A stretch of 64,000 nucleotides of DNA from Pueribacillus sp041725775 (GCF_041725775.1 NZ_JBEUEL010000005.1:61420-125419), one strand, 5' to 3'; shown: positions 42,997 through 51,325, counted from the first letter of the stretch. The notes: generated by a model not told the origin, from the sequence alone. Made by a program: numbers and translations.

Positions 42997-45520
42997 ATTC
43001 ATTTTGATTTGGTCTAGCTGTGTTAGGAAGATTTGGCCTACCTTGTTGCACACCTTGTGGTGAGACCGGTCTGTCACTTGTATTTTCTTCTTCTTCATCA
43101 GAAGGGTTTTCCTCTTCATCTTGCTCATCTTCCTCTTCTTCATCACCATCTTCAGGCGGTTCAGCCGGATCTTCCTCTTCTTCAACCTCAGCAGGGATCT
43201 CAATGGTGACTGAAGCAGGATCACTCTTTACACCTTTTTCTTCGTTAACAGCAACCACTTGGAATACGTATTTCGAACCTTGTGTCACATTTGGTACAGT
43301 TAATGATAAATCAGATGTTGGCGCTAATGAACTCTTCTCACCATTAACTGACATACTAATTTCAAAGATTACATCATCAGCATGAGAGTGATTCCATGAC
43401 AAATATATCGACTGTGAATCCTCATCATATTCAGCAGTTAACCCTGTCGGTGGTTCAAGTTTATCATACGTATCCGATATTTCACTAGGCTCGGTTCCAC
43501 GAACAAACAATTCGTAGCTAATTTTATCTTTCGGTGTGAAAGCACTTGGTTTTTTCTCAGTACCGATCTCAATCGGAACTTCAACAACTGAACTTGGCTT
43601 TTTAAAATCTGGTGTCTCAATTCCTTGTGATGCTTGAGTCAACACTTCTTTTACAATTGTTTGAGCTACACGGCTTCCAATCTCATTCTTTATATAGGTC
43701 TCTTGCGTCGTTTCTTCATAACCTGTCCAAACAGCCGCCGTATACCTCGTCGTATAGCCAGCAAACCAACCGTCTGACGTACCATTACCAACAATGCCTT
43801 CCTTAAGGTTTGTTGTTCCTGTCTTTCCAGCCATTGGTAAGGAAGGGGCACGACCGCGTGTTCCTGTACCGCTTTGGACAACTGTTTTTAACATATCTGT
43901 CACCATATAGGCAGTATAATCACTCATCGCTGCCACTGGTTCAGGTTTAGTATTAATTTCTCGTCCATCAGGGAAGACGATTTTCCTAACTAAATGCGGT
44001 TCGTTATAAATTCCTTCATTTCCAAAAGCAGCATAGGCTCCTGCCAACTGCAATGGAGAAATACCATGTTTAAAACCACCGATCGCATAAGAAGGAGTAA
44101 CTTCATCATTTTTAAGTGGAATTCCCAGTCCTTCTGCAAATTCTCTTGTTTGGTCTGCGCCGACTTCAAGAAAAGTATTTACAGCCGGGACATTATATGA
44201 CCACTCTAATGCATTTCGCATCGCTACCCGACCACGGTGCGTACGGTCCCAGTTGCGGATTTCGTGACCGTTAATGACTAATTTTTCATCTTTAATTAAT
44301 TTTGCTGTCGACCATTTCAAATGTTCAATTGCAGGACCATAAGCAAGAATAGGCTTAATGACGGATCCTGGTTGACGAGTAATTTGTGTCGCAAAGTTTA
44401 GCCTTCTTTTCTGCTTTTCTTCTTCTAATTTATGACGTCCACCACCAACTGCTCTTACCTCGCCAGTTTCTGTATCAAGTAGGATAATCCCTGTTTCGAA
44501 TTTTTCATCTGGATAGTAGTTATCATTTTCGATTATTTCTTCAACGTGTTCTTGTGCCTTTATATCTAATGTCGTGTGTATCGTTAAGCCGCTTTCATAA
44601 ATATCACGAGAAGATAAACCTTCTATTTGTTCAACTTCATTAAACACTTGATCAATAAACGCCTCATATTTCGTTTCTTCTTTTTCTTTTACATTCAACA
44701 TATCCGCGACTTTAATCGCCTTCGCTTCTTCTGCTTCCGCTTCTTTAATAAACCCGTATTTCAACATTGCCGAAATAACCGTATCTCGTCTTTTTTCAGC
44801 TGCTTCAGGATTTGTTGACGGATCAAGATAATGCGGACGTTGCGGAAGCCCTGCTAAAAGCGCTGCTTCAGAAACAGTTAATTCATCAAGTTCTTTTTGG
44901 AAATATGTTTCCGCCGCTGTTTTAATCCCATACGCACCTTTACCGTAATAAATTTTATTTAAGTACATTTCTAAAATTTGCTCTTTTGAATAACGTTGCT
45001 CTAATTTTACAGCAAGGTAAGCTTCTTGTACTTTTCTCTTAATTGTTTTTTCAGGTGTTAAAAACGAACGTTTAATTACTTGTTGACTAATCGTACTTGC
45101 TCCTTCAGAACCGTAGCCTTCTCTAACGTTTGCAACAACGGCTCCGAATATTCTACGAACATCAAGTCCAAAGTGCTCATGAAAGCGAACATCTTCAATC
45201 GCTAATGTCGCATCTTGTACAAGTTCGGGAATTTCCTGTATCGAAACAACTTCCCGATTCTCGGCTCCAGACATCGTAGCAATTTCTTCATCATCTTTAT
45301 CGAGAATTGTAGATGAAACAGGATCTTTCAACAGTTCTGGATTTAATTCAGGTGTACCTCGTAACATCGCAAAGACTGTGACTGTTCCAACGATAAACAT
45401 AATTAATAATATGATCGCAAGCACCGTGAGAATGCGTTTCGCAAGTCCTTTCTTTGTCTTTCTAGGTTGTTTTTGTAATGCTTTTCGCCTTTCTGCCCTT
45501 GAACGATATTCCTCACTCAT
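42995..45520 (-). CDS. ponA: Class A penicillin-binding protein PBP1
   Basis: Bifunctional cell-wall enzyme that polymerises and cross-links peptidoglycan. The 841-residue protein has a basic cytosolic start, one membrane helix (about residues 29-52), a GT51 glycosyltransferase domain with the catalytic Glu109 (AIEDVRFHEH) and the GSEGASTISQQ motif, and a transpeptidase domain with Ser386 in SVIK, SYN at 441-443 and KTGT at 566-569. A fibronectin type III-like domain (about 685-780) precedes a strongly acidic tail. It is convergent with ypoC. The start ATG 45520 lies upstream of recU's stop by 45 nt, so ponA follows recU on the minus strand. Confidence 0.97.
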   Translation of the reverse strand: MSEEYRSRAERRKALQKQPRKTKKGLAKRILTVLAIILLIMFIVGTVTVFAMLRGTPELNPELLKDPVSSTILDKDDEEIATMSGAENREVVSIQEIPELVQDATLAIEDVRFHEHFGLDVRRIFGAVVANVREGYGSEGASTISQQVIKRSFLTPEKTIKRKVQEAYLAVKLEQRYSKEQILEMYLNKIYYGKGAYGIKTAAETYFQKELDELTVSEAALLAGLPQRPHYLDPSTNPEAAEKRRDTVISAMLKYGFIKEAEAEEAKAIKVADMLNVKEKEETKYEAFIDQVFNEVEQIEGLSSRDIYESGLTIHTTLDIKAQEHVEEIIENDNYYPDEKFETGIILLDTETGEVRAVGGGRHKLEEEKQKRRLNFATQITRQPGSVIKPILAYGPAIEHLKWSTAKLIKDEKLVINGHEIRNWDRTHRGRVAMRNALEWSYNVPAVNTFLEVGADQTREFAEGLGIPLKNDEVTPSYAIGGFKHGISPLQLAGAYAAFGNEGIYNEPHLVRKIVFPDGREINTKPEPVAAMSDYTAYMVTDMLKTVVQSGTGTRGRAPSLPMAGKTGTTNLKEGIVGNGTSDGWFAGYTTRYTAAVWTGYEETTQETYIKNEIGSRVAQTIVKEVLTQASQGIETPDFKKPSSVVEVPIEIGTEKKPSAFTPKDKISYELFVRGTEPSEISDTYDKLEPPTGLTAEYDEDSQSIYLSWNHSHADDVIFEISMSVNGEKSSLAPTSDLSLTVPNVTQGSKYVFQVVAVNEEKGVKSDPASVTIEIPAEVEEEEDPAEPPEDGDEEEEDEQDEEENPSDEEEENTSDRPVSPQGVQQGRPNLPNTARPNQNE

Positions 45521-45565
45521 AACAGTTTCCTGCCTTTCAAAAAGGTAGTTTCATTGAAAACACAA

Positions 45566-46162
45566 TTAACCAAAATAAATTTTATCAATAACTGATAGAT
45601 AGTCAATTCTAGGTTGATACTTTATCGGGACAACTTCGCCATGTTGTTTGACATATGATAATGGAATCGATTTGCGTCCATCTTGTAAATGATCGTCCCA
45701 AAATATAAATAGGTGGTCGACACCTAATATAAAAATCGTATCAATATGAACAAATTTTAAAATAACAAAACAAATTCCACCTTGATTAACAACATTTTTC
45801 ATATGTTCAATTTGGTGTGAATGAAAATTATTTAATGGAAATGACGTTTTATTTCTCGTTTCTTTCGCTTCAAAATCAATATATTTTCCGCGATAAACAC
45901 CATTGTAGTCGGTTGTTGAAGCAAGCTTGAAATATGCCTCTGTTATGACAGCTGCACTTCGCTTCGGATAATCAACATTAACAATTTGAATTGGTGTAGG
46001 TTTTTTATGGATGACTGCTTTTCCTGTTTGCAAATAAAATTGATTCGTTACGTTTATATCTTCTTCAAGAGTCATCCCTCGGTTACCGAAATTTGTTTTC
46101 GTTTTCTTTGTGTTTTGTTCACTAAATGGGATGAATTTTTTACCATTTGGATAATGAAACAT
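45566..46162 (-). CDS. recU: Holliday junction resolvase RecU
   Basis: Cuts Holliday junctions in recombination and repair. The 198-residue protein begins FHYPNGKKF, then NRGMTLEEDINVTNQFYL (about residues 29-46); the catalytic acidic residues lie in DYNGVYRGKYIDFEAKET, giving the D...ExK nuclease signature. The recU-ponA pair on one strand is universal in Bacillales. The ribosome-binding site is AAGGAGA on the minus strand. It should be cotranscribed with ponA. Confidence 0.96.
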   Translation of the reverse strand: MFHYPNGKKFIPFSEQNTKKTKTNFGNRGMTLEEDINVTNQFYLQTGKAVIHKKPTPIQIVNVDYPKRSAAVITEAYFKLASTTDYNGVYRGKYIDFEAKETRNKTSFPLNNFHSHQIEHMKNVVNQGGICFVILKFVHIDTIFILGVDHLFIFWDDHLQDGRKSIPLSYVKQHGEVVPIKYQPRIDYLSVIDKIYFG

Positions 46163-46519
46163 CGTTTGTCTCCTTCATTCCAAACTATGAATAAGAGAAC
46201 AGCCTTTCTCTTTGAATTGATTTTACCGCTGATTCATAAAAAAGCAAACTATTATTACTTAAAAATTGTGACAAAATTGCACTTTCTTTGCCGAACAGTT
46301 ACTAGTTTTGTCAAGTGAGAAGGGACTTCGCTTCATACATAGAATACATGGTCAATACTGAACGTATAAGAGGATGTTCAATAAGGGGCTGAAAATCCAC
46401 TGTGCATTTCTTCGTTACGGTCTAAAAAACACCGTCGGTTTTTTTATTCCGTGCCTCGATCTGCTTACACGTCTGATCCATGCCCTTTTTTGAACACGAA
46501 CTATAAGGAGGTATTCAAA
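46163..46519. other. Gap between divergent recU and racA-like gene
   Basis: 357 nt that should hold both promoters. The sequence around 46370-46440 (GGATGTTCAATAAGGGGCTG, then CATTTCTTCGTTACGG) looks like one end of a dispersed Bacillaceae repeat. CACCGTCGG followed by a T7 run near 46430-46445 could be a weak terminator. No gene is supported; the frame opening at 46451 only extends the racA-like gene upstream of its true start. Confidence 0.45.
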
Positions 46520-47047
46520 ATGAGAACGGTCTTTAAAACAAAAGAAGTGTCTCAAGAATTAGGAGTTAACCCGACAACAGTGCAAAGATGGGTGAAATAT
46601 TTTAAGCTTCCTTGTGAAAAAAATGAACATGGGCATTATCTATTTAACGATACGAACATTTTACAATTAAAAGAAATTAAACAACAACTAAATCTTGGTT
46701 TACCAATGTCGCAAGTTAAAGTTACACACTTAAATGAATACGATTTTACGGGAGCAGAGGACATGACACACAATAAAATAAACGATGTGTTAAAGAAGTT
46801 TAACGCCATGACTACTCGTTTAGAAAATGTAGAATATCAATTAGGAGAAAAAGCGACGAACGTCGTTAATATCCAATTGCTACAACATCGGCGTGAACTA
46901 GAAAAACTATATAAATTAGTCGAAAACTTAAAAAGCGAAATTGAGCAATTAAAAGCTGAAAAACCGAAGGAAGAGGATGTTATTCCTTATAAACAAAAAC
47001 AAAAAGCACAAAGAAATTGGTTTGCTAGTTTTTTAAATATGCTTTGA
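46520..47047 (+). CDS. racA: RacA-like chromosome-anchoring protein
   Basis: A 175-residue protein with an N-terminal MerR-type winged helix-turn-helix (KTKEVSQELGVNPTTVQRWVKYF, about residues 6-28) and a long C-terminal coiled coil with VVNIQLLQHRRELEKLYKLV. That combination matches RacA, which in sporulating B. subtilis ties the chromosome origin to the cell pole through DivIVA. The frame is open from 46451, but AAGGAGGT precedes ATG 46520. Its genomic place differs from B. subtilis, so a RacA paralogue or another MerR-like coiled-coil protein is possible. Confidence 0.68.
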   Translation: MRTVFKTKEVSQELGVNPTTVQRWVKYFKLPCEKNEHGHYLFNDTNILQLKEIKQQLNLGLPMSQVKVTHLNEYDFTGAEDMTHNKINDVLKKFNAMTTRLENVEYQLGEKATNVVNIQLLQHRRELEKLYKLVENLKSEIEQLKAEKPKEEDVIPYKQKQKAQRNWFASFLNML

Positions 47048-47087
47048 GAGGTTAATTTGATAAACTGAAATCGTTGGGGGTGTTCCA

Positions 47088-47456
47088 TTGAATACTAACG
47101 ATTTACAAAAATTGCGACATTTAACAAATCAACTCTTAAGTTTTAACAAACAAGCATTTGAAAAATATGCGACAGCAAAAGCAGATGATAGTTACGTTGC
47201 TGATTTTTATAAAGATGTAAAACCTTTCGCTGACGAAGTTTTTAACACAGCTTCAAATTGGAAACAGTTAGCCTTGGATTGGCTCAAAAAGGAAGAAATC
47301 AAATATCTTTATCCTCAACAAATCGAAGATTGTTACGAAAATTTATTAATCGTTTCAGTTAAAGCTTTTCAAAAAGACACAGGTCGAAGGCGATTTAATG
47401 AAATGATTAAGTCCATCGATTATGTATTAAACACAATATTGTCCCGTATTGCATAA
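47088..47456 (+). CDS. yppE: YppE family protein (DUF1798)
   Basis: A 122-residue soluble helical protein that matches YppE (DUF1798) by size, composition and its position near recU. The segments LNQLLSFNKQAFEKYATAK-like start and the FKIDYVLNTILSRI-like end are typical helices; there is no catalytic motif. The start is TTG 47088 after GGGGGTG. It is followed by a very good terminator. In B. subtilis yppF, yppG and cotD follow; here ectABC intervenes. Confidence 0.72.
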   Translation: MNTNDLQKLRHLTNQLLSFNKQAFEKYATAKADDSYVADFYKDVKPFADEVFNTASNWKQLALDWLKKEEIKYLYPQQIEDCYENLLIVSVKAFQKDTGRRRFNEMIKSIDYVLNTILSRIA

Positions 47457-47465
47457 CTGATTTAT

Positions 47466-47494
47466 AAAAAAACTGGCAAAACGCCAGTTTTTTT
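47466..47494 (+). terminator. Terminator after yppE
   Basis: AAACTGGC (47470-47477) pairs with GCCAGTTT (47483-47490), flanked by A and T runs. Confidence 0.9.
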
Positions 47495-47639
47495 GTTAGA
47501 AAAATGAGCTTATTTTTGTATATAGTCTCATATAACGTGATTATTCACGATCTCGTCATATTGGCTCACGCATCATTTTAATCCCTCATCTATTATAAAT
47601 TCTCCTATATGATAATACTGTTAGAACGACGATATGGCC

Positions 47640-47664
47640 GTTATTAGTAGTAAATAGAGGGTAA
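47640..47664 (+). promoter_or_regulatory. Possible sigma-B promoter for ectABC
   Basis: GTTATT (47640-47645) and GGGTAA (47659-47664) are separated by 13 nt, like general-stress sigma-B promoters (GTTTAA and GGGTAT). The -10-like half is good; the -35 half is weak. Stress control of ectoine genes would fit. Confidence 0.35.
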
Positions 47665-47720
47665 TTCCTTCAGTCTCCAGTTTATAGAGAATAAATCCAA
47701 AATACTCAAATTTTTTCCTT

Positions 47721-47749
47721 TTGCTTTTTCCAATCGTTCCCTTTATGCT
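47721..47749 (+). promoter_or_regulatory. Housekeeping promoter for ectABC
   Basis: TTGCTT (47721-47726) and TATGCT (47744-47749) with an exact 17-nt spacer, 42 nt before the ectA start. Confidence 0.5.
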
Positions 47750-47790
47750 GACTCATAACGTTGCTCCATGAAGTTGGGAGGTGAAAAGCA

Positions 47791-48315
47791 CTGAGCACTA
47801 CACTGCTAAACTCTTCACCATTATTAAAAAGTGAAAACACTATATTTAGAGAACCGACTGAAAATGATGGTTCGAAAATGTATACACTTGTTAAAAAAAC
47901 GAAAGTCCTCGATTTGAATTCACCATACAGTTATTTAATGTGGGCAAAATATTTTAACAAAACTTCAATTATAGCGGAAATAGACGATGAACTTGTAGGG
48001 TTTATTTCTGGATTTATTCAACCCCACTCCCCTCATACGTTATTCGTATGGCAAGTAGCAGTAGACAAATCTCAAAGAGGGAAGGGACTAGCAACAAACT
48101 TGTTAGTAAATCTTCTAAAACAACTTGAAGACAAAAATATTCACTATCTGGAGGCAACTGTAACCCCTTCAAATCTACCTTCAAGAAATTTATTCACAGG
48201 TTTAGCGAATAAATTAGAAACAAACTGTAAAGTAAAAGAATGTTTTTCAGCTGAACAATTCCCTGACTCTACGCATGAACCCGAGTTTACTTATCGAATT
48301 GGTCCGCTTAAATAA
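47791..48315 (+). CDS. ectA: L-2,4-diaminobutyrate acetyltransferase with CTG start
   Basis: Acetylates diaminobutyrate in ectoine synthesis. The GNAT fold is clear: LYLEATVTPSNLPSRNLF-like active region, VAVDKSQRGKGLATNLLV as the acetyl-CoA loop, and the closing FTYRIGPLK. The first ATG (47878) would remove about 30 conserved residues, including FREPTENDGSKMY. The frame is open upstream only to a TGA at 47782, and the sole fitting start is CTG at 47791, 7 nt after GGGAGGTG, giving 174 residues. A CTG start is rare; an error for TTG or ATG is possible. First gene of ectABC. Confidence 0.9.
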   Translation: MSTTLLNSSPLLKSENTIFREPTENDGSKMYTLVKKTKVLDLNSPYSYLMWAKYFNKTSIIAEIDDELVGFISGFIQPHSPHTLFVWQVAVDKSQRGKGLATNLLVNLLKQLEDKNIHYLEATVTPSNLPSRNLFTGLANKLETNCKVKECFSAEQFPDSTHEPEFTYRIGPLK

Positions 48316-48358
48316 ATTTTAAAAAAGTTTTAAATTTTAATGGAGGTATGTAAACTTA

Positions 48359-49639
48359 ATGACGACTGTTAAAGAAAAATCTGAAGTTGGTCTAAATATT
48401 TTTGAAAAGTACGAATCAGAAGTCAGAAGCTACAGCCGCAGTTTTCCTACTGTATTTAAAAAAGCAAAAGGCTACAAAGTATGGGACGTTGACAACAAAG
48501 AATATATTGATTTTTTTGCGGGTGCTGGAACTTTAAACTATGGGCACAATAACGAGCAAATGAAAAAGCTACTTCTCGATTATATTGAACAAGATTTTAT
48601 TACGCACAGTTTAGACATGGCAACTGTTGCAAGGGCAGAATTTCTAGAACGTTTCAATGAAGTAATCCTTAAACCACGCGACCTTGATTACAAAATAATG
48701 TTTCCAGGTCCGACAGGAACAAATACAGTTGAAAGTGCATTGAAGTTAGCTAGAAAAGTAACTGGTCGTGATAAGGTGATTAGTTTTACGAATGCATTTC
48801 ACGGTATGACGATCGGTTCACTATCCGTTACTGGAAATTCCTTTAAACGTATCGGAGCAGGAATTCCTTTGAACAACAGTGTATCAATGCCTTTTGATAA
48901 TTATCTAGAAGATGGAGATTCAATTGCTTATATCGAGCAATTTCTTGAAGATAGCGGAAGCGGACTAGATATGCCTGCAGCAATCATCTTAGAAACGGTT
49001 CAAGGAGAAGGAGGAATTAACGCGGCTAGCTTTGAATGGTTAAGAGAAGTCGAAAGAATATGTAGAAAGTTCGATATATTGCTAATTGTCGACGATGTTC
49101 AAGCTGGATGCGGGCGAACAGGAAGTTTCTTTAGCTTTGAACCCGCTGGAATAAATCCTGATATCGTCTGTCTCTCAAAGTCAATCGGAGGTTTTGGTCT
49201 TCCAATGGCTTTAACGTTAATTAAAAAAGAGTATGATATTTGGGAGCCAGCCGAACATAACGGCACATTCCGAGGCAACAATTTGGCGTTTATCGCAGCT
49301 ACCGAAGCATTGCGTTTTTGGGAAACTGATGAATTCTCAAAAGAGATTGCTGATAAGTCTAAAATGATGAGCGAATTTCTTGAGCAAATTGTAGATGAAT
49401 ATAAGGAGTTAGATGCTGAAACGCGAGGCAGAGGGTTAATGCAAGGCGTTGCATGTAACAAAGCTGGGCTTTCTGTAAAAATTTGTGCCGAAGCATTTAA
49501 AAGAGGACTTTTAATGGAAACGTCCGGACCGAATGATGAAGTTTTTAAGTTTCTACCTCCTTTAATTATAGATAAAAAAGGTTTAGAACAAGGTTTTTCA
49601 ATTGTAGAAGAAAGCATTCAAGCAGTCTTAAATCAATAG
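48359..49639 (+). CDS. ectB: Diaminobutyrate-2-oxoglutarate transaminase
   Basis: Class III pyridoxal-phosphate aminotransferase that makes 2,4-diaminobutyrate from aspartate semialdehyde. The 426-residue protein starts with IFEKYESEVRSYSRSFPTVF and has FFAGAGTLNYGHNN, FPGPTGTNTVESALKLARK, IVDDVQAGCGRTGSFF and the cofactor lysine in CLSKSIGGFGLPMAL. GGAGGT lies 12 nt ahead of ATG 48359. It is flanked by ectA and ectC at short gaps (43 and 30 nt), one operon. Confidence 0.98.
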   Translation: MTTVKEKSEVGLNIFEKYESEVRSYSRSFPTVFKKAKGYKVWDVDNKEYIDFFAGAGTLNYGHNNEQMKKLLLDYIEQDFITHSLDMATVARAEFLERFNEVILKPRDLDYKIMFPGPTGTNTVESALKLARKVTGRDKVISFTNAFHGMTIGSLSVTGNSFKRIGAGIPLNNSVSMPFDNYLEDGDSIAYIEQFLEDSGSGLDMPAAIILETVQGEGGINAASFEWLREVERICRKFDILLIVDDVQAGCGRTGSFFSFEPAGINPDIVCLSKSIGGFGLPMALTLIKKEYDIWEPAEHNGTFRGNNLAFIAATEALRFWETDEFSKEIADKSKMMSEFLEQIVDEYKELDAETRGRGLMQGVACNKAGLSVKICAEAFKRGLLMETSGPNDEVFKFLPPLIIDKKGLEQGFSIVEESIQAVLNQ

Positions 49640-49669
49640 CAAATGTAACATCAAAAGGAGAATATCGAC

Positions 49670-50056
49670 ATGATCGTTAAAACATTAGATGAAATTATTA
49701 ATACAGAAAATGATGTTAGAGCTGAAACATGGGCAAGCCGGAGGTTTTTATTAAAAAAAGACGGCATGGGATTTTCTTTCCATGAGACAATCATTTATGC
49801 TGGTACAGAAACACACATCTGGTATAAAAATCACTTAGAAGCCGTTTATTGTGTTGGTGGAGAAGGTGAAATTGAAACGATTGCAGACGGAAAAATTTAT
49901 CCGATTAAAGACGGCACGATGTATGCATTAAACGAGCATGATGAGCATTATTTACGCGCAAAAACAGACCTCAGATTAATTTGTGTGTTCAACCCGCCAC
50001 TCACTGGTCAAGAGGTCCATGATAAAGATGGAGTTTATCCACTATTAGAAGATTAA
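49670..50056 (+). CDS. ectC: L-ectoine synthase
   Basis: Closes N-acetyl-diaminobutyrate into ectoine, a compatible solute. The 128-residue cupin protein has TWASRRFLLKKDGMGFSFHETIIY near the start, GTETHIWYKNHLEAVYCVGGEGE with iron ligands (about residues 44-66), and the C-terminal LRLICVFNPPLTGQEVHDKDGVY. The AAAAGGAG site precedes ATG 49670. A hairpin terminator follows. No hydroxylase gene (ectD) or aspartokinase is attached. Confidence 0.98.
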   Translation: MIVKTLDEIINTENDVRAETWASRRFLLKKDGMGFSFHETIIYAGTETHIWYKNHLEAVYCVGGEGEIETIADGKIYPIKDGTMYALNEHDEHYLRAKTDLRLICVFNPPLTGQEVHDKDGVYPLLED

Positions 50057-50330
50057 TATTTTTTTTAAAAAAAGCAGCAGGTGTGAATCGATGGTTCCTC
50101 CTGTTGCTTTTTGCTATGATTTTCTTTAAAGCCATCTTCTTGTGCTGTAAAGGGACTCGAAGTCTTTGATAAAGACGATTTAACCGTCGTGTATGTTGTT
50201 CAACCACTCGATTTAAACGCGTTATTTCACGATTTTGACGTTCATTTTCTCGTTTTAAAGCAGTGACCCGTCTTTGAAGATTTGATACGAAAGGTTGTTG
50301 TCTTTCAAAACTTTCATCTTGATCCTGCAT
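50001..50330 (-). CDS. Hypothetical basic coiled-coil protein
   Basis: I do not recognise this 109-residue frame. Its first ~65 residues are a highly charged coiled coil (repeats of R, N, E, Q and leucine at heptad-like places). The last ~40 residues are encoded by the ectC terminator hairpin and the end of ectC, so the natural end may be different. Codons just upstream of ATG 50330 continue a protein-like frame (about 23 codons) without a start or a ribosome-binding site. It is convergent with ectC. It could be a degraded or real small gene. Confidence 0.38.
   Translation of the reverse strand: MQDQDESFERQQPFVSNLQRRVTALKRENERQNREITRLNRVVEQHTRRLNRLYQRLRVPLQHKKMALKKIIAKSNRRNHRFTPAAFFKKNINLLIVDKLHLYHGPLDQ
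50069..50113 (+). terminator. Terminator of the ectoine operon
   Basis: AAAGCAGCAGG (50071-50081) pairs with CCTGTTGCTTT (50100-50110), one G-T pair, followed by TT. The loop is 18 nt. Confidence 0.75.
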
Positions 50331-50516
50331 ATTGTAAGGCTCATACTCTAAAAACTGCTGGTACAGATAAAAAAAATTCAGGTTGAAAATCGTAAAAATT
50401 TTTCACACTCCCTGTATAAATATTTAGGTAAATATGCCATATCATATGACTATACGAGCAAGGGGTTAGGGCATTGTTCAGAATCACAAAAAATATTAAA
50501 AAAGGAATTTTTGCAA

Positions 50517-50837
50517 ATGAAAAACATTGAAAAATTAAACGAAATAAAAGAAATCATAGCAAAACATAAAATTACGTTGCTATTTATTTCACAACCAAAT
50601 TGTTCAGTTTGTCACGCATTATTACCTCAAGTTGAATTACTTCTGAAGAAATTTCCAAACATTCAATCGCTACATATTGATTCAGAAAAAACTCCGGAAA
50701 TTATTGGGGAATACTTAATTTTTTCGGCACCAGTAGTTATTGTACTTGTTGATGGCAAAGAAATGATTAGAAAAGCGAGGTTCGTCCCCATTAAAGAGCT
50801 TGAAGACGACATCACTAAACTGATTAATGCAATATAA
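50517..50837 (+). CDS. Thioredoxin-like protein
   Basis: A 106-residue thioredoxin-fold protein with the redox motif CSVC in SQPNCSVCHALLPQVE (about residues 28-43) and a cis-proline equivalent in SAPVVIVLVDGK. Lack of a signal peptide points to the cytoplasm. Either TTG 50511 or ATG 50517 could start it; ATG is better placed after AAAGGAA. It lies between ectABC and the coat protein gene, not obviously in an operon. It belongs to a group of small thioredoxin-like proteins in Bacillus whose partners are unclear. Confidence 0.85.
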   Translation: MKNIEKLNEIKEIIAKHKITLLFISQPNCSVCHALLPQVELLLKKFPNIQSLHIDSEKTPEIIGEYLIFSAPVVIVLVDGKEMIRKARFVPIKELEDDITKLINAI

Positions 50838-50919
50838 TGTAGTTCATTAAAAGCATAAGTTTCAATAAGCTTTCATAAGTTATTTATGGTACATAACCAA
50901 AATAGTTGGCTGTCCTATT

Positions 50920-50947
50920 ACAAATTATAATGGTTAAACATAAAGTA
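50920..50947 (+). promoter_or_regulatory. Possible sigma-K promoter of the cotD-like gene
   Basis: CATAAAGTA (50939-50947) fits the sigma-K -10 consensus CATANNNTA, and AC at 50920-50921 fits the -35 position 17 nt upstream. Expression in the late mother cell would suit a coat protein. Confidence 0.5.
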
Positions 50948-50986
50948 GTAGTGTAGCGAATATTAAAGGGAGGAGAGATTTTTAAT

Positions 50987-51226
50987 ATGAGTTGGTTCCC
51001 TAGACAGCCAAGACCTACTACTTTACGACCTATTGTGTGTCCTACGAGAACAATCGTGAAAAATGTATATCACCCATATGTCGTTCCTGTTATACATCCA
51101 ACCCATACGAAATATAATCATCACAAAATTTATCAATACCAGCACCACTGTCCGCATACGGTATCACATCACCAGTCTGTCTCTCATCAACACGTGAATT
51201 GTAATTGTCCTAGATGCCGTTACTAA
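50987..51226 (+). CDS. cotD: CotD-like spore coat protein
   Basis: A 79-residue protein very rich in histidine, tyrosine, proline and cysteine, with YHPYVVPVIHPTHTKYNHH and CNCPRCRY at the end. This composition and the VVPxIHPTHT core match B. subtilis CotD, an inner-coat protein encoded in the same region. The start MSWFPRQPRPTTLRPIVCPT follows GGGAGGAGAG. A sigma-K-like promoter and a terminator frame it as a single gene. Cysteines suggest cross-linking in the coat. Confidence 0.85.
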   Translation: MSWFPRQPRPTTLRPIVCPTRTIVKNVYHPYVVPVIHPTHTKYNHHKIYQYQHHCPHTVSHHQSVSHQHVNCNCPRCRY

Positions 51227-51290
51227 AAAAGAACGACTCGAACACGTAAAACCTTTACTTTTAAAGTGAAATACCTCCTCATTACACCTA

Positions 51291-51325
51291 AGAACGAACC
51301 TAAAATACAGAGGTTCGTTTTCTTT
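51291..51325 (+). terminator. Terminator after the cotD-like gene
   Basis: AACGAACCT (51293-51301) pairs with AGGTTCGTT (51311-51319), followed by TTCTTTTT. Confidence 0.88.

Larger units (their letters stand above)
47457..47790. other. Upstream region of the ectoine operon
   Basis: 334 nt between yppE and ectA. It has the yppE terminator (47466-47494), a possible sigma-B promoter (47640-47664), a housekeeping-type promoter (47721-47749) and a GGGAGGTG ribosome-binding site at 47776-47783. No gene is seen. Confidence 0.6.

Noticed and set aside
49099..49617. 172-codon minus-strand frame opposite ectB
   Set aside because: Antisense to conserved ectB; composition rich in serine and no ribosome-binding site.
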